Positions 1-7,018 of a stretch of 8,705 bases of DNA are shown piece after piece. The notes beneath the pieces were generated by a model. It made no database searches, was not told the origin of the DNA, and worked only from the letters and a program-made list of their open reading frames with translations. Position 1 is the first letter of the stretch; the number at the start of each line of letters is the position of its first letter. Made by a program: the position numbers and the translations under genes. The DNA lies in contig JAJRSY010000252.1 of the NCBI GenBank assembly GCA_024278565.1, positions 1 to 8,705 of the forward strand, written 5' to 3'. The DNA is from Bacteroidota bacterium (GTDB lineage Bacteria; Bacteroidota; Bacteroidia; Flavobacteriales; Flavobacteriaceae).

Positions 1-105
1 AAAAGGGATATGAGGAATGCCCTACTTGAAAAAACCTTCTTAAAGACCGAAGCAAAGCCATTTAGGCCCTTGAATGAAGCCATTGAATGGGCTAAAACCC
101 TTTAA
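1..105 (+). CDS. C-terminal end of an unidentified protein (partial)
   Basis: Frame 1 is open from the window edge to a TAA at 103-105 and gives 34 residues ending in the segment FRPLNEAIEWAKTL. The start and most of the protein lie outside the window. The ending, a short strand followed by a closing amphipathic helix of the 'EAIEWA' kind, resembles the C-terminus of small STAS/SpoIIAA-like proteins of flavobacteria, but so short a piece cannot settle the family. The gene converges with the large A2M gene, 78 bp away. A run of seven T at 117-123 follows the stop, but I find no convincing GC-rich stem before it, so I do not call a terminator. Confidence 0.6.
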   Translation, partial: KRDMRNALLEKTFLKTEAKPFRPLNEAIEWAKTL

Positions 106-183
106 CCCGTTGTGCGTTTTTTTATGCTTACTTTGAGTGAACCAGTCTTGAGTTTTTCTCTTCTAAAGATAAAATATGGTTTC

Positions 184-3100
184 TTATTGCACCACTTCAA
201 CCCACTGCCCCTTGGTTCGAACCATATAATCATTATCATACATTGCCTCGGCCTGTATGCCGGGCAGGTAATATTTACCCAGATAGGAAGCATTCAACAA
301 AACACGAAAGATTTTGGTTTCTTTTCTCTTTAGGTCAAAATAGAAATTCGCACGGTCATCACGTAAATCGGTATGGGTTACATCATTTTGGGCAAAGTCG
401 CCAAAGTCGGTGAAACGGGTGTTCACGATTTCCCATCCGCTAGGGAAAATCTCTGTTAGTGCCATGTTTTTCAAAGTATTGTCGGTAGTATTTGTCAAAG
501 TGACCTCAGCCACAAAATCAGTGCCTTGGCTTATTTTGGAAACATTCAATATTGAACCGTCCCTTCCCTTGAAAACCATTTGGGCCGAGAGGTTTTTCTG
601 TATGGTTTTCTCTTCGCCCACAGGCAATATTCCGCTATTCATGATGCTAACATATACGGTATTGCCTTCTTGGTTTTCCAGTTCGATGTTATTGCTTCCG
701 TTTTTGATATCAAGTACTCTGCTTACCAAGGTTTTTGTAGTGCTGACGTTTTCAGGTTTTCCGTTTACGGTCACACTTGCTTTAATGCCCTTGCCCCCTA
801 CCATTTCGGCAAATTTGGCCATGGCCAATAAACCGTAAGCCGTACTTTGGGTACTCATCCATTGTTTTTCCGATAGGCGTTTTGCCAAGGTTTTTGCCAG
901 GCTTTGTGCCTTGGCCTTATCTTTCAACAATACATAGGTCTCTAGGGCCATGGCCCGATTTCTATCTGAAGAGCCGTAGGTAGGGTAGTGGTGCTTGCCT
1001 TCAAAATCAAGCTTGGCCGTACCCAAGATTTTTTTGGCCACACTGGCCTGACCTATCAAACCGTAGGCAGCGGCAAGCCTGAATTTCGCTTCGTTCGATA
1101 CCCCGTTCGTCTCTCGCAAACGGTTCATAGAGGCCACATCGGCATTGCCCGAAAGTGCCAAGGTATACAATCGGTAGGCCTGTGCGAGATCTGAATAATC
1201 ATTGCCCGAACGCCATTGTTTGGCTATGTTCTGTTGGTATTTAACCCAATTTGATTTAAACCCGATGGGCAGTACATACCCTTTCTTTTCAGCTTCCAAC
1301 AAAAAATGCCCCGCATAAGTGGTGCCCCAGTCGTCAGTATTGTTCTGCTCTGGCCAGTACGAGAATCCACCGTTGGGGAGCTGAAAGCCTGCCAAACGTT
1401 TGATACCGCGACCTACATTTTGTTGAATACGTTTTTTCTTGTTGGTATCCACATCGAAAACAGATGAAAGAAATAATTGTGGAAAAGCGGCAGAGGTCGT
1501 CTGCTCTACACAACCGTGCGGATATTGTATCAAATATTTCATGCGCCCGTTAAAATTCATTGGGGGCAAGGTTGAAAACTCGATTTCCGCCGAGTTGCTT
1601 CCTGCAGTACCAAAGGTTTTCAAATCAATGGTCTGACCAGCGTTCGCATCCAATACAATGCTTTGCACGTCTGAGGTCATCGGATTCGGATTCACCACGT
1701 CAATCGGAATCTCAAAAGAAGCTGTTTCGCCACCCCCGGTCGCCTCAACAATCACTTTTCCGATTCCACTAAAATCAGCTACGGTCAACTGAAAATAGGC
1801 CATTTTTTCATTGGGCTGGGCAAAGGTCAATGACTGGGTCGCCTCGCCCTGAATAGTGAACGATTTATCTTTCTTGATCTTTAAGGTTACGTTTTTGACC
1901 TTCTTTTCCATGGCAAAAACAGTTACAGGCAAGGTTACTTTCTCACCAGGGCTTATCTTTCGTGGTAAGGAAGCCAATATCATCAATGGCTTTCTTACCG
2001 GGGTGGTTTTCTCTGCCTGACCGTAAGCCTCTTTTTTGGGATTTCCAGCTACCACCATAGTTCGAACAGAACCTACGTATTTGGGAATTTTTATTTTGTG
2101 CGATTTCGTTTCCCCATCCTTCAAACTGAAAGGTCCTAAATGTACCACCATGGGCTCAAACCGATTTGCTTTTTTGTTCTTCGCTCCTGCCAGTTCACCA
2201 TCACCGCCAATAGCGAATACTTGGTCGATACGCCCACCAAAGGCACCAATGACATCATCGTACACATCCCAAGTTTTTACTCCCAAGGCTTCTTTTGCGT
2301 AAAAAGTTGCCCATGGATCAGGTGTTTTAAACCGTGTTAGATCTAACAGGCCCTCATCAACAATCGCAATGGTATATGTCATAGCCTTACCTGTTTTTTC
2401 ATTGACCTTTAGGGTGATGGTCTCCTCAGGCCGCAATACTTCGGGTATGGTTATTTCAGGTTGTAACTTAGTTTCTTTGTTCTCTACACCGATTCCTGTT
2501 ACACCGTACAAACGTATGGGCGAATCATTTTTGGTAGAGGCATGTGGTTGCAAGAGAGCTATATTGATGTACACATTGGGCGTATACCGTTTTGTTATGG
2601 GTAATTCAAATTTAGTCTCACCATCAGCGGTTTCTACCCAAAGTGATTCCAATATCTCACTACCATTTTCTATGGTCACCAAAGCCCTGCCACCTTCTGA
2701 ACTCGGAAAGGTCACCGTTGCTTTTTCACCCACATTATAGGTTTCCTTATCGGTAGAGAATACTAACATCGTGGCTGCCGATGGGTCGTTCTTTCTTGAT
2801 TTTCCCGCCCAGCCAGGCCAATCGATATAAATTGCTTTGCCTGTGGCATGCCCCCCGTTTTCATCTTCCACACGCACTACATAACGGCCCCAATCAGGGT
2901 ATTTCAGTTCAAAATAAAAACTCGACTTACCCTTTGAATTTGTGCTTATGGTCTCTTCATGGACCATCTCTCTATATTCACTGCTGTTGTATGATGAAAG
3001 GTTGTCAGAAGAAGTATCCCACCACCATCTCCAATTCACTTTATAGACAGTTACTTTCAGATTTTTAGCGGCTTTAGGCTTTCCGTTTTCATCTACCGAG

Positions 3101-5709
3101 ACCACTTCAAATTTGTGTTTCACATCGGTCAGCAACATGCCCCTGGCCTTATCTCCTTTGGGCGCATTTAGACCAATGTAAGTGTTAAAAGGTGAATAGG
3201 GTTTAGTAAACACATCGGTGCTAAAGTCGCCTCCGTTTTCATATACCTTGGTAATAAAAGCGGCTTTCAACATACCAGGTGCTTTGCCACTCAATTGTGG
3301 ATTTATACTAAAGTCTGCCTTTCCGTCACTATCTATTTTTCCGTCGAAAACCACTTGATCTTCTGCTGAGAAACTTCGGGTAGGGTCATCAAAAGCATAG
3401 CCCGGAAAAGTTTTAAAACTTGTTGTTTGTGCATTGAATTTGGCCGTAATATCAGCTTTTAGGTTCTTGGCAATGGCACCGTGAAGCCATTTTACTTCCA
3501 TAGTACCATTGATAGCATCAGATCCGCTCAAGACCTCAGCATCAAACCCCGTCTTGATTTTTAGGCGATTGGGTTTTATGGTCTCTATCTTAATGGTTTT
3601 TGTGAAAGTCGCACCACCTACCGATACCTTCGCCAACCAGTTTCCGGTAGGTGCGTTTTCATCGGTCCTGACATCGAAATTGAAAAAATTGTTGAGTCCG
3701 TTCGTTTTTATCTCCCTATGCACTACTTTACTATAAGGATCCAACAACTCTAATTTCACGGGATGGCCGATCGGCAAAGGGTTCGCATTGTCGTTCAACA
3801 TAAACGATAAGAATATACGGTCACCCGGTCGCCAAACCCCACGTTCGCCAAAAATAAAACCTTTGATGCCCTTCTGTAGTTCTACCCCGGAAACATTGAA
3901 TTTACTGACCGAAAGTGCATTGCCGTCGTTCAGTTTTACATAGTTCTTTTGTCCGTTGTTCTCAGCAACAGCAAAAAAGGCCAGCTTTTCAGAATCAAAG
4001 ACTGCGGTACCTGTAGCATCGGTTGTTACCTTACCCACTTCTTGTTGTTGAAAATTGTAAAAGGTAACCTTGGCACCGGCAATGGGGCTGGTATTTAAAA
4101 TATCGTTGACCGCCACAAAATAACTTTTGTTCGTACCTCTTTTAATAGTTACACCAATATCGGTCGCCAAAACGTTCATGCCCACTTTTTTATCATAGTA
4201 GTAAGACCTATCGCAAGGGTTCTCACGTTCGTTCCAATCATAATTGTAATATCCGTAATCGTCATAGTACTCTTCAGCACCATCCCAAGAGCTGTCTTCT
4301 TGTGCTTCATCGAAATTCTCATCGCCTTCTTCTTCGGTCTCGGTCTCAAAATGGGTGCCTTCACATAAATAAGAACTGTAAGAGGGTCTATAGTTGAACT
4401 CCACACGGTACATGGCGCCCACTTCAGGCGAAATAATCGTGCTCAAATCAAGCGCATGTGCCGCCCACTTACCATTGGCTTTGGTCAGGTTGTTTTGCAG
4501 CATGATTTTTTTTGTGGCAATAGGCCGGGCCACACTTTTTAAATTGTAATTGCCATTTAAATTGTTGCCCTGTAAAAACTGGAGGATATTGTTCTCGAAT
4601 ATTTTAAATACCGATACATCGACCGACTTTAAGTTTACAGCCTCAAAATTGATCTTTAGGTTGTTCGAAGAGGGTAGGATCGTACCGTTTGAAAGTAAGC
4701 GAACCTGTGGTTTCAACTGTTCGAAAGCAACACGCTCTTCAAACTTGTTTTTTAGCTTATGCCCATCGATACTTTCAATACCCTCAAAGACCTCAAATTG
4801 AACAGTACCCTCATTATCTTGTGACGGGTAAACTTTCAGGGTATTGCCCGCTACCGAATATTTAAGTTTGGCATCACCCTCTAATACCACCAACCCCTTA
4901 AAGTTCTGTCCTTTCTTGATAGGGTCTGAAAAGTTGAGCAAAATCATAGGGTTCTCACCAGTTTCTATCGTTACATCAAGAACGGTAAAGTTGTTCTTGC
5001 CAGGTATTTCAATGGTGTTCTTGCCAACTGTTTCAATATCGAATTTTGAACCGCTCCATGAAATTTCAAGTTCAGAATCATTTTCATAGCGTTGAACACT
5101 ATCAATCTTAAACTGAAACTGTGTGCCCTCTTTTACAGCATCATCAAACTTTATGGGAATGACTTTGCCTTTGTGGGTAACGGAAATCAACTTCTTTACC
5201 GTCTCTAATGCAAGTACATCGGCAGTACGGATTTGTCCGTTTATATATTGTTTGTTCTTTGAATACGACTGAAGCGCATCGGTATACACATTGAACTGCT
5301 GTTTGAGCGTTTTCACCCCAAAGGTCAAGGTTCTTAGTTCTTTGGGAAGGTCTTCCACGATATCTTTCAGCACTAGGGTAAATTGATACTCTGTATTTTG
5401 TTTAAACCCATTTTCAGGAATAAAAGCAAGGGTTCGATTGTTCAAAGCAACCACTTTGCCCTTGGTTTTTGGAGTGACCCGAAGCAGGTTGCTATCAAGT
5501 TCATCGCCATTGGCCCACGATTGAATTGGGTCGTTCAACACTACCCTAACATCTCTTTGGACAGAAATAATGCCATGCGATACTTCTGATATATATTCAT
5601 GGTACAGATTGATGTTGTCAAAATTTTTGAAAGCATCTTCTTTTTCAGAAGTACATCCCATCAAAATAACAAAGAAGAGGAACAGGTATAAAATCGATTT
5701 GATTTTCAT
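184..5709 (-). CDS. Alpha-2-macroglobulin family lipoprotein with intact thioester motif
   Basis: An 1841-residue protein of the bacterial alpha-2-macroglobulin family, which traps attacking proteases by covalent capture in the periplasm or at the cell surface. Residues 1-19 form a lipoprotein signal with lipobox LMGC; Cys19 would be lipidated. Beta-sandwich (MG) domains fill most of the first half. An MG2-type segment carries GVWRPGD at 624-630. A bait-region-type domain spans roughly 978-1140 and includes VDEGLLDLTRF from 1117. The A2M core domain (GSVRTMVVAG and onward) lies around 1190-1290. The thioester domain spans about 1390-1640, with YPHGCVEQ supplying Cys1400 and Gln1403. The C-terminal MG10-like domain ends at 1841. 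A 50-residue acidic, tyrosine-rich insert lies between Cys449 and Cys499. The start is fixed by the signal peptide; the leader is A-rich with no Shine-Dalgarno. A near match to the -7 box (TATTTTTA) lies about 15 bases upstream, which is weak. E. coli YfhM, the thioester-bearing relative, is encoded beside pbpC; no pbpC flanks this gene. The family call is secure; protease trapping is inferred from family. Confidence 0.96.
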   Translation of the reverse strand: MKIKSILYLFLFFVILMGCTSEKEDAFKNFDNINLYHEYISEVSHGIISVQRDVRVVLNDPIQSWANGDELDSNLLRVTPKTKGKVVALNNRTLAFIPENGFKQNTEYQFTLVLKDIVEDLPKELRTLTFGVKTLKQQFNVYTDALQSYSKNKQYINGQIRTADVLALETVKKLISVTHKGKVIPIKFDDAVKEGTQFQFKIDSVQRYENDSELEISWSGSKFDIETVGKNTIEIPGKNNFTVLDVTIETGENPMILLNFSDPIKKGQNFKGLVVLEGDAKLKYSVAGNTLKVYPSQDNEGTVQFEVFEGIESIDGHKLKNKFEERVAFEQLKPQVRLLSNGTILPSSNNLKINFEAVNLKSVDVSVFKIFENNILQFLQGNNLNGNYNLKSVARPIATKKIMLQNNLTKANGKWAAHALDLSTIISPEVGAMYRVEFNYRPSYSSYLCEGTHFETETEEEGDENFDEAQEDSSWDGAEEYYDDYGYYNYDWNERENPCDRSYYYDKKVGMNVLATDIGVTIKRGTNKSYFVAVNDILNTSPIAGAKVTFYNFQQQEVGKVTTDATGTAVFDSEKLAFFAVAENNGQKNYVKLNDGNALSVSKFNVSGVELQKGIKGFIFGERGVWRPGDRIFLSFMLNDNANPLPIGHPVKLELLDPYSKVVHREIKTNGLNNFFNFDVRTDENAPTGNWLAKVSVGGATFTKTIKIETIKPNRLKIKTGFDAEVLSGSDAINGTMEVKWLHGAIAKNLKADITAKFNAQTTSFKTFPGYAFDDPTRSFSAEDQVVFDGKIDSDGKADFSINPQLSGKAPGMLKAAFITKVYENGGDFSTDVFTKPYSPFNTYIGLNAPKGDKARGMLLTDVKHKFEVVSVDENGKPKAAKNLKVTVYKVNWRWWWDTSSDNLSSYNSSEYREMVHEETISTNSKGKSSFYFELKYPDWGRYVVRVEDENGGHATGKAIYIDWPGWAGKSRKNDPSAATMLVFSTDKETYNVGEKATVTFPSSEGGRALVTIENGSEILESLWVETADGETKFELPITKRYTPNVYINIALLQPHASTKNDSPIRLYGVTGIGVENKETKLQPEITIPEVLRPEETITLKVNEKTGKAMTYTIAIVDEGLLDLTRFKTPDPWATFYAKEALGVKTWDVYDDVIGAFGGRIDQVFAIGGDGELAGAKNKKANRFEPMVVHLGPFSLKDGETKSHKIKIPKYVGSVRTMVVAGNPKKEAYGQAEKTTPVRKPLMILASLPRKISPGEKVTLPVTVFAMEKKVKNVTLKIKKDKSFTIQGEATQSLTFAQPNEKMAYFQLTVADFSGIGKVIVEATGGGETASFEIPIDVVNPNPMTSDVQSIVLDANAGQTIDLKTFGTAGSNSAEIEFSTLPPMNFNGRMKYLIQYPHGCVEQTTSAAFPQLFLSSVFDVDTNKKKRIQQNVGRGIKRLAGFQLPNGGFSYWPEQNNTDDWGTTYAGHFLLEAEKKGYVLPIGFKSNWVKYQQNIAKQWRSGNDYSDLAQAYRLYTLALSGNADVASMNRLRETNGVSNEAKFRLAAAYGLIGQASVAKKILGTAKLDFEGKHHYPTYGSSDRNRAMALETYVLLKDKAKAQSLAKTLAKRLSEKQWMSTQSTAYGLLAMAKFAEMVGGKGIKASVTVNGKPENVSTTKTLVSRVLDIKNGSNNIELENQEGNTVYVSIMNSGILPVGEEKTIQKNLSAQMVFKGRDGSILNVSKISQGTDFVAEVTLTNTTDNTLKNMALTEIFPSGWEIVNTRFTDFGDFAQNDVTHTDLRDDRANFYFDLKRKETKIFRVLLNASYLGKYYLPGIQAEAMYDNDYMVRTKGQWVEVVQ

Positions 5710-5834
5710 GGTACATTTTTTTGTTAAAAATACTCAAGGTTCAAAACAAAACACATCACAGAATACCGTGAATATGAAGCCCCAAATACCGTTATATTCA
5801 GTTAGAACGAAAACCTAAGATCTTTTATTACTTT

Positions 5835-5876
5835 GGTTCTACCACTATCCTGCCGACAGGTTGTGTGGGTAAGACC
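5835..5876. repeat. Imperfect hairpin around CCTGCCGACAGG
   Basis: The core is CCTG (5849-5852), loop CCGA, CAGG (5857-5860). An outer imperfect arm pairs GGTTCTACCAC (5835-5845) with GTGGGTAAGACC (5865-5876), allowing two mismatches and one bulge. The string CTGCCGacAGGTTG at 5850-5863 recurs as CTGCCGtAGGTTG at 5917-5929 in the next hairpin, so these look like related repeat copies. It lies in a divergent gap and cannot terminate either neighbouring gene. Confidence 0.5.
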
Positions 5877-5905
5877 ATATTTTCAATTTAACTATCTTAA
5901 AAAAA

Positions 5906-5929
5906 CAACCACGCCTCTGCCGTAGGTTG
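5906..5929. repeat. Hairpin with CCTCTGC loop
   Basis: CAACCACG (5906-5913) pairs with CGT plus GGTTG (5921-5923 and 5925-5929), with A5924 bulged, giving eight base pairs around loop CCTCTGC (5914-5920). On the minus strand the loop reads GCAGAGG, the same GCAGAG core as the two hairpins at 5979 and 6069, here in the opposite orientation. Confidence 0.55.
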
Positions 5930-5978
5930 GTATATTGACATACAAATAATTATAACTATATCTATTCTCTCAATGAAC

Positions 5979-6004
5979 TACCCCGAGGCAGAGCCGTCGG
6001 GGTA
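5979..6004. repeat. Strong 11-bp hairpin with AGA loop
   Basis: TACCCCGA (5979-5986) pairs perfectly with TCGGGGTA (5997-6004). Inside, GGC (5987-5989) pairs with GCC (5993-5995) around loop AGA, leaving G5996 as a single bulge. No T-run follows on either strand and both flanking genes start, rather than end, towards this site, so it is not a terminator for them. The apical GC-AGA-GC is shared with the hairpin at 6069-6085. Confidence 0.75.
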
Positions 6005-6031
6005 TCCAACGGAAGTAAGTTTTAACATTTA

Positions 6032-6050
6032 TGAAAACCAACCGTTTTCA
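6032..6050. repeat. 7-bp AT-rich hairpin, loop CAACC
   Basis: TGAAAAC (6032-6038) pairs perfectly with GTTTTCA (6044-6050) around the five-base loop CAACC. It lies between the two AGA-loop hairpins. Unlike them it is AT-rich and shares no core with them, so it may be a separate structure or a chance pairing. Confidence 0.45.
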
Positions 6051-6068
6051 AACTTTCCTCTAAAACCT

Positions 6069-6085
6069 CCGATGCAGAGCATCGG
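6069..6085. repeat. Perfect 7-bp hairpin with AGA loop
   Basis: CCGATGC (6069-6075) pairs perfectly with GCATCGG (6079-6085) around loop AGA (6076-6078). The loop and its closing GC pairs match those of the hairpin at 5979-6004, while the outer stem sequence is different. Same loop with different but self-consistent stems is what related palindromic repeats with compensating changes would look like. Confidence 0.7.
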
Positions 6086-6112
6086 GAAATTCTAATGATT
6101 AAAGCACCTGCC

Positions 6113-6143
6113 CGCCTGCCTAGCCGGCAAGGTCCGGCAGGCG
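6113..6143. repeat. GC-rich inverted repeat CGCCTGCC / GGCAGGCG
   Basis: CGCCTGCC (6113-6120) is the exact inverse complement of GGCAGGCG (6136-6143), with 15 bases between. An alternative, overlapping stem pairs GCCGG (6123-6127) with CCGGC (6134-6138), so the two foldings compete for bases 6136-6138. The CCTGCC/GGCAGG core resembles the small hairpin core at 5849-5860. Confidence 0.7.
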
Positions 6144-6259
6144 AGCATTTCATTTTGAACTAATCTGAATCTTCCACAATATTCCCCGAAAAAATGGGGC
6201 AGGCTGTGGCAGAACCATTACTTTGTAGGTAAAAATCAAAGCCTTGTTGAAATCGTAAG

Positions 6260-6284
6260 TTTTAGCTTATAAGAATTACTAAAA
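6260..6284. repeat. Inverted repeat TTTTAG / CTAAAA enclosing CTTATAAG
   Basis: TTTTAG (6260-6265) and CTAAAA (6279-6284) are exact inverse complements, and the 8-bp palindrome CTTATAAG (6266-6273) sits between them. The site could be a protein-binding operator in the divergent regulatory region, but AT-rich DNA produces such pairings by chance and no regulator is encoded nearby. Confidence 0.3.
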
Positions 6285-6322
6285 ATGTGCAGTTCATCGA
6301 AAAAATCTGTTTTTTTAAAGAT

Positions 6323-6335
6323 TATATATATATAT
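6323..6335. repeat. TA dinucleotide repeat
   Basis: Six TA units plus a final T form an uninterrupted microsatellite, shortly after a T-run at 6309-6315. It lies about 160 bp upstream of the CAP-domain gene in its presumed control region. Confidence 0.85.
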
Positions 6336-6448
6336 CCTTTATTATTACATACAGAATTCATTTAAACTTTTTGTTTAATCGAAAATGAGTTCATAGTAAT
6401 ATCTCCCCAGATAATAATTAACGGACAGGAATACCCCCAATATTCACC

Positions 6449-6475
6449 CCTACTTATTTTTATTAGGCCTACTTA
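6449..6475. promoter_or_regulatory. Direct repeat CCTACTTA x2 upstream of the CAP gene
   Basis: CCTACTTA occurs at 6449-6456 and again at 6468-6475, on the same strand and with a 19-bp period, ending 18 bp before the start codon at 6494. Two identical half-sites about two helical turns apart are typical of dimeric activators or response regulators that bind direct repeats. The second copy overlaps the palindrome TAGGCCTA (6464-6471). The identity of any regulator is unknown, and the role is inferred only from spacing and position. Confidence 0.4.
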
Positions 6476-6493
6476 CAAAATTAGAACCTTTGT

Positions 6494-6970
6494 ATGAAAA
6501 TAAAAACACACCATGTTTTCTTCTTTTTGTTCGTATTTATGCTGACTTCTTGTGACAAGGAGCCACTAGGAGGTACCGCTATTCAAGAAGCTAAAAACGC
6601 ACTAGAAGTAGAACAAGAATTGTTGGGTATTGTCAACGACCATAGAAACTCAATGGGACTCAATTCATTGGAGTTTAGTGACGTGGCTTACGAATATGCG
6701 AACCAACATTCTGAGTATATGATTTCGAAAGCAAGCATTAGCCACGATAATTTCAGCTCGAGGGCCTCTAATATTTCCACACAGGTAAATGCGGAGTTCG
6801 TTGCCGAGAACGTTGCCAAAGATTATCTTGATGCCTCTGAAGCTTTTCAAGGGTGGCTGGGCAGCCCTAACCATAAGAAAACCATAGAAAACGAATTCAC
6901 CCATACGGCGGTCAGTGTAAAGATAGCTCAAGATGGAACGCTATATTTCACCCATATCTTCTACAGGTAA
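6494..6970 (+). CDS. CAP/SCP-domain lipoprotein (YkwD-like)
   Basis: A 158-residue secreted lipoprotein: residues 1-20 form a hydrophobic signal ending in lipobox LTSC, with Cys20 as the lipid anchor, then a short linker and one CAP domain (about 40-158). Conserved positions of bacterial YkwD-type CAP proteins are visible: the opening helix VNDHRNSMGL, His72 in NQHSEYM, SH at 83-84, Glu105 in AENVA (commonly GEN), WLGSPNH with His127 (commonly WxxSPGHR), and the closing strand YFTHIFYR, where His154 stands where Gln is often seen. His72, Glu105 and His127 match members of the CAP cavity tetrad. The domain is compact and complete. The start is fixed by the signal peptide; the next in-frame ATG (codon 16) would destroy it. 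The gene is divergent from the A2M gene and 96 bp upstream of nbaC. Bacterial CAP proteins are extracellular, but their substrates are mostly unknown, so no activity is assigned. Confidence 0.9.
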   Translation: MKIKTHHVFFFLFVFMLTSCDKEPLGGTAIQEAKNALEVEQELLGIVNDHRNSMGLNSLEFSDVAYEYANQHSEYMISKASISHDNFSSRASNISTQVNAEFVAENVAKDYLDASEAFQGWLGSPNHKKTIENEFTHTAVSVKIAQDGTLYFTHIFYR

Positions 6971-6995
6971 GCTGGTTTTAAACAATTTCTTTTAT

Positions 6996-7003
6996 TAAAT
7001 TTG
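6996..7003 (+). promoter_or_regulatory. Bacteroidota -7 promoter box for nbaC
   Basis: TAAATTTG is an exact match to the Bacteroidota primary-sigma -7 consensus TAnnTTTG. It lies 63 bp before the nbaC start, with a predicted leader of about 55 bases. No exact TTG -33 element is present at the usual distance; CTGG at 6972-6975 is only a partial match. The box suggests nbaC is transcribed independently of the CAP-domain gene. Confidence 0.5.
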
Positions 7004-7018
7004 ATGTCAATGGTTTAT

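Larger units (their letters stand above)
5710..6493. other. 784-bp divergent intergenic region rich in hairpins
   Basis: This gap separates the 5' ends of the A2M and CAP-domain genes. I find no ORF with protein-like sequence. The half next to A2M (about 5835-6143) contains six inverted repeats, mostly GC-rich, listed separately. The half next to the CAP gene (about 6240-6493) is strongly AT-rich and contains an inverted repeat at 6260-6284, a TA microsatellite and an 8-bp direct repeat. Promoters for both genes must lie here, but I see no exact TAnnTTTG box at a sensible distance from either start. Positions 6144-6240 hold only a weak CCCC/GGGG pairing near 6184-6199. Confidence 0.75.

Noticed and set aside
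410..838. A 142-codon plus-strand ORF inside the A2M gene
   Set aside because: It is antisense to the thioester and C-terminal domains of a clearly real protein, has no recognisable domain and has no promoter-like box. It is a shadow of the A2M reading frame.
5925..6043. Possible kissing contact: GGTTGGT (5925-5931) is complementary to ACCAACC (6037-6043)
   Set aside because: A 7-base complement is expected by chance in a region of this length, so it is no evidence of tertiary structure.
5973..6095. A 40-codon plus-strand ORF running through two of the hairpins (starts MNYPEAEPSGYP)
   Set aside because: It is short, its codons are dictated by the palindromes, it has no visible domain or promoter, and its composition (many Pro) is not protein-like. 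A chance reading through repeat DNA is more likely.
5979..6143. The GC-rich hairpins as Rho-independent terminators
   Set aside because: Both flanking genes begin facing this region, so neither ends here, and the stems lack a following T-run. They could only terminate an unseen RNA.
5835..6143. Integron attC sites or a CRISPR array
   Set aside because: No RYYYAAC/GTTRRRY core sites flank the hairpins, there is no evenly spaced direct repeat with spacers, and no integrase or cas gene is present.
6485..6492. AACCTTTG, one mismatch from the TAnnTTTG -7 box, immediately before the CAP gene start
   Set aside because: A transcript from it would begin inside the coding sequence, after the ATG at 6494, and the next in-frame ATG would remove the signal peptide. 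Treated as chance.
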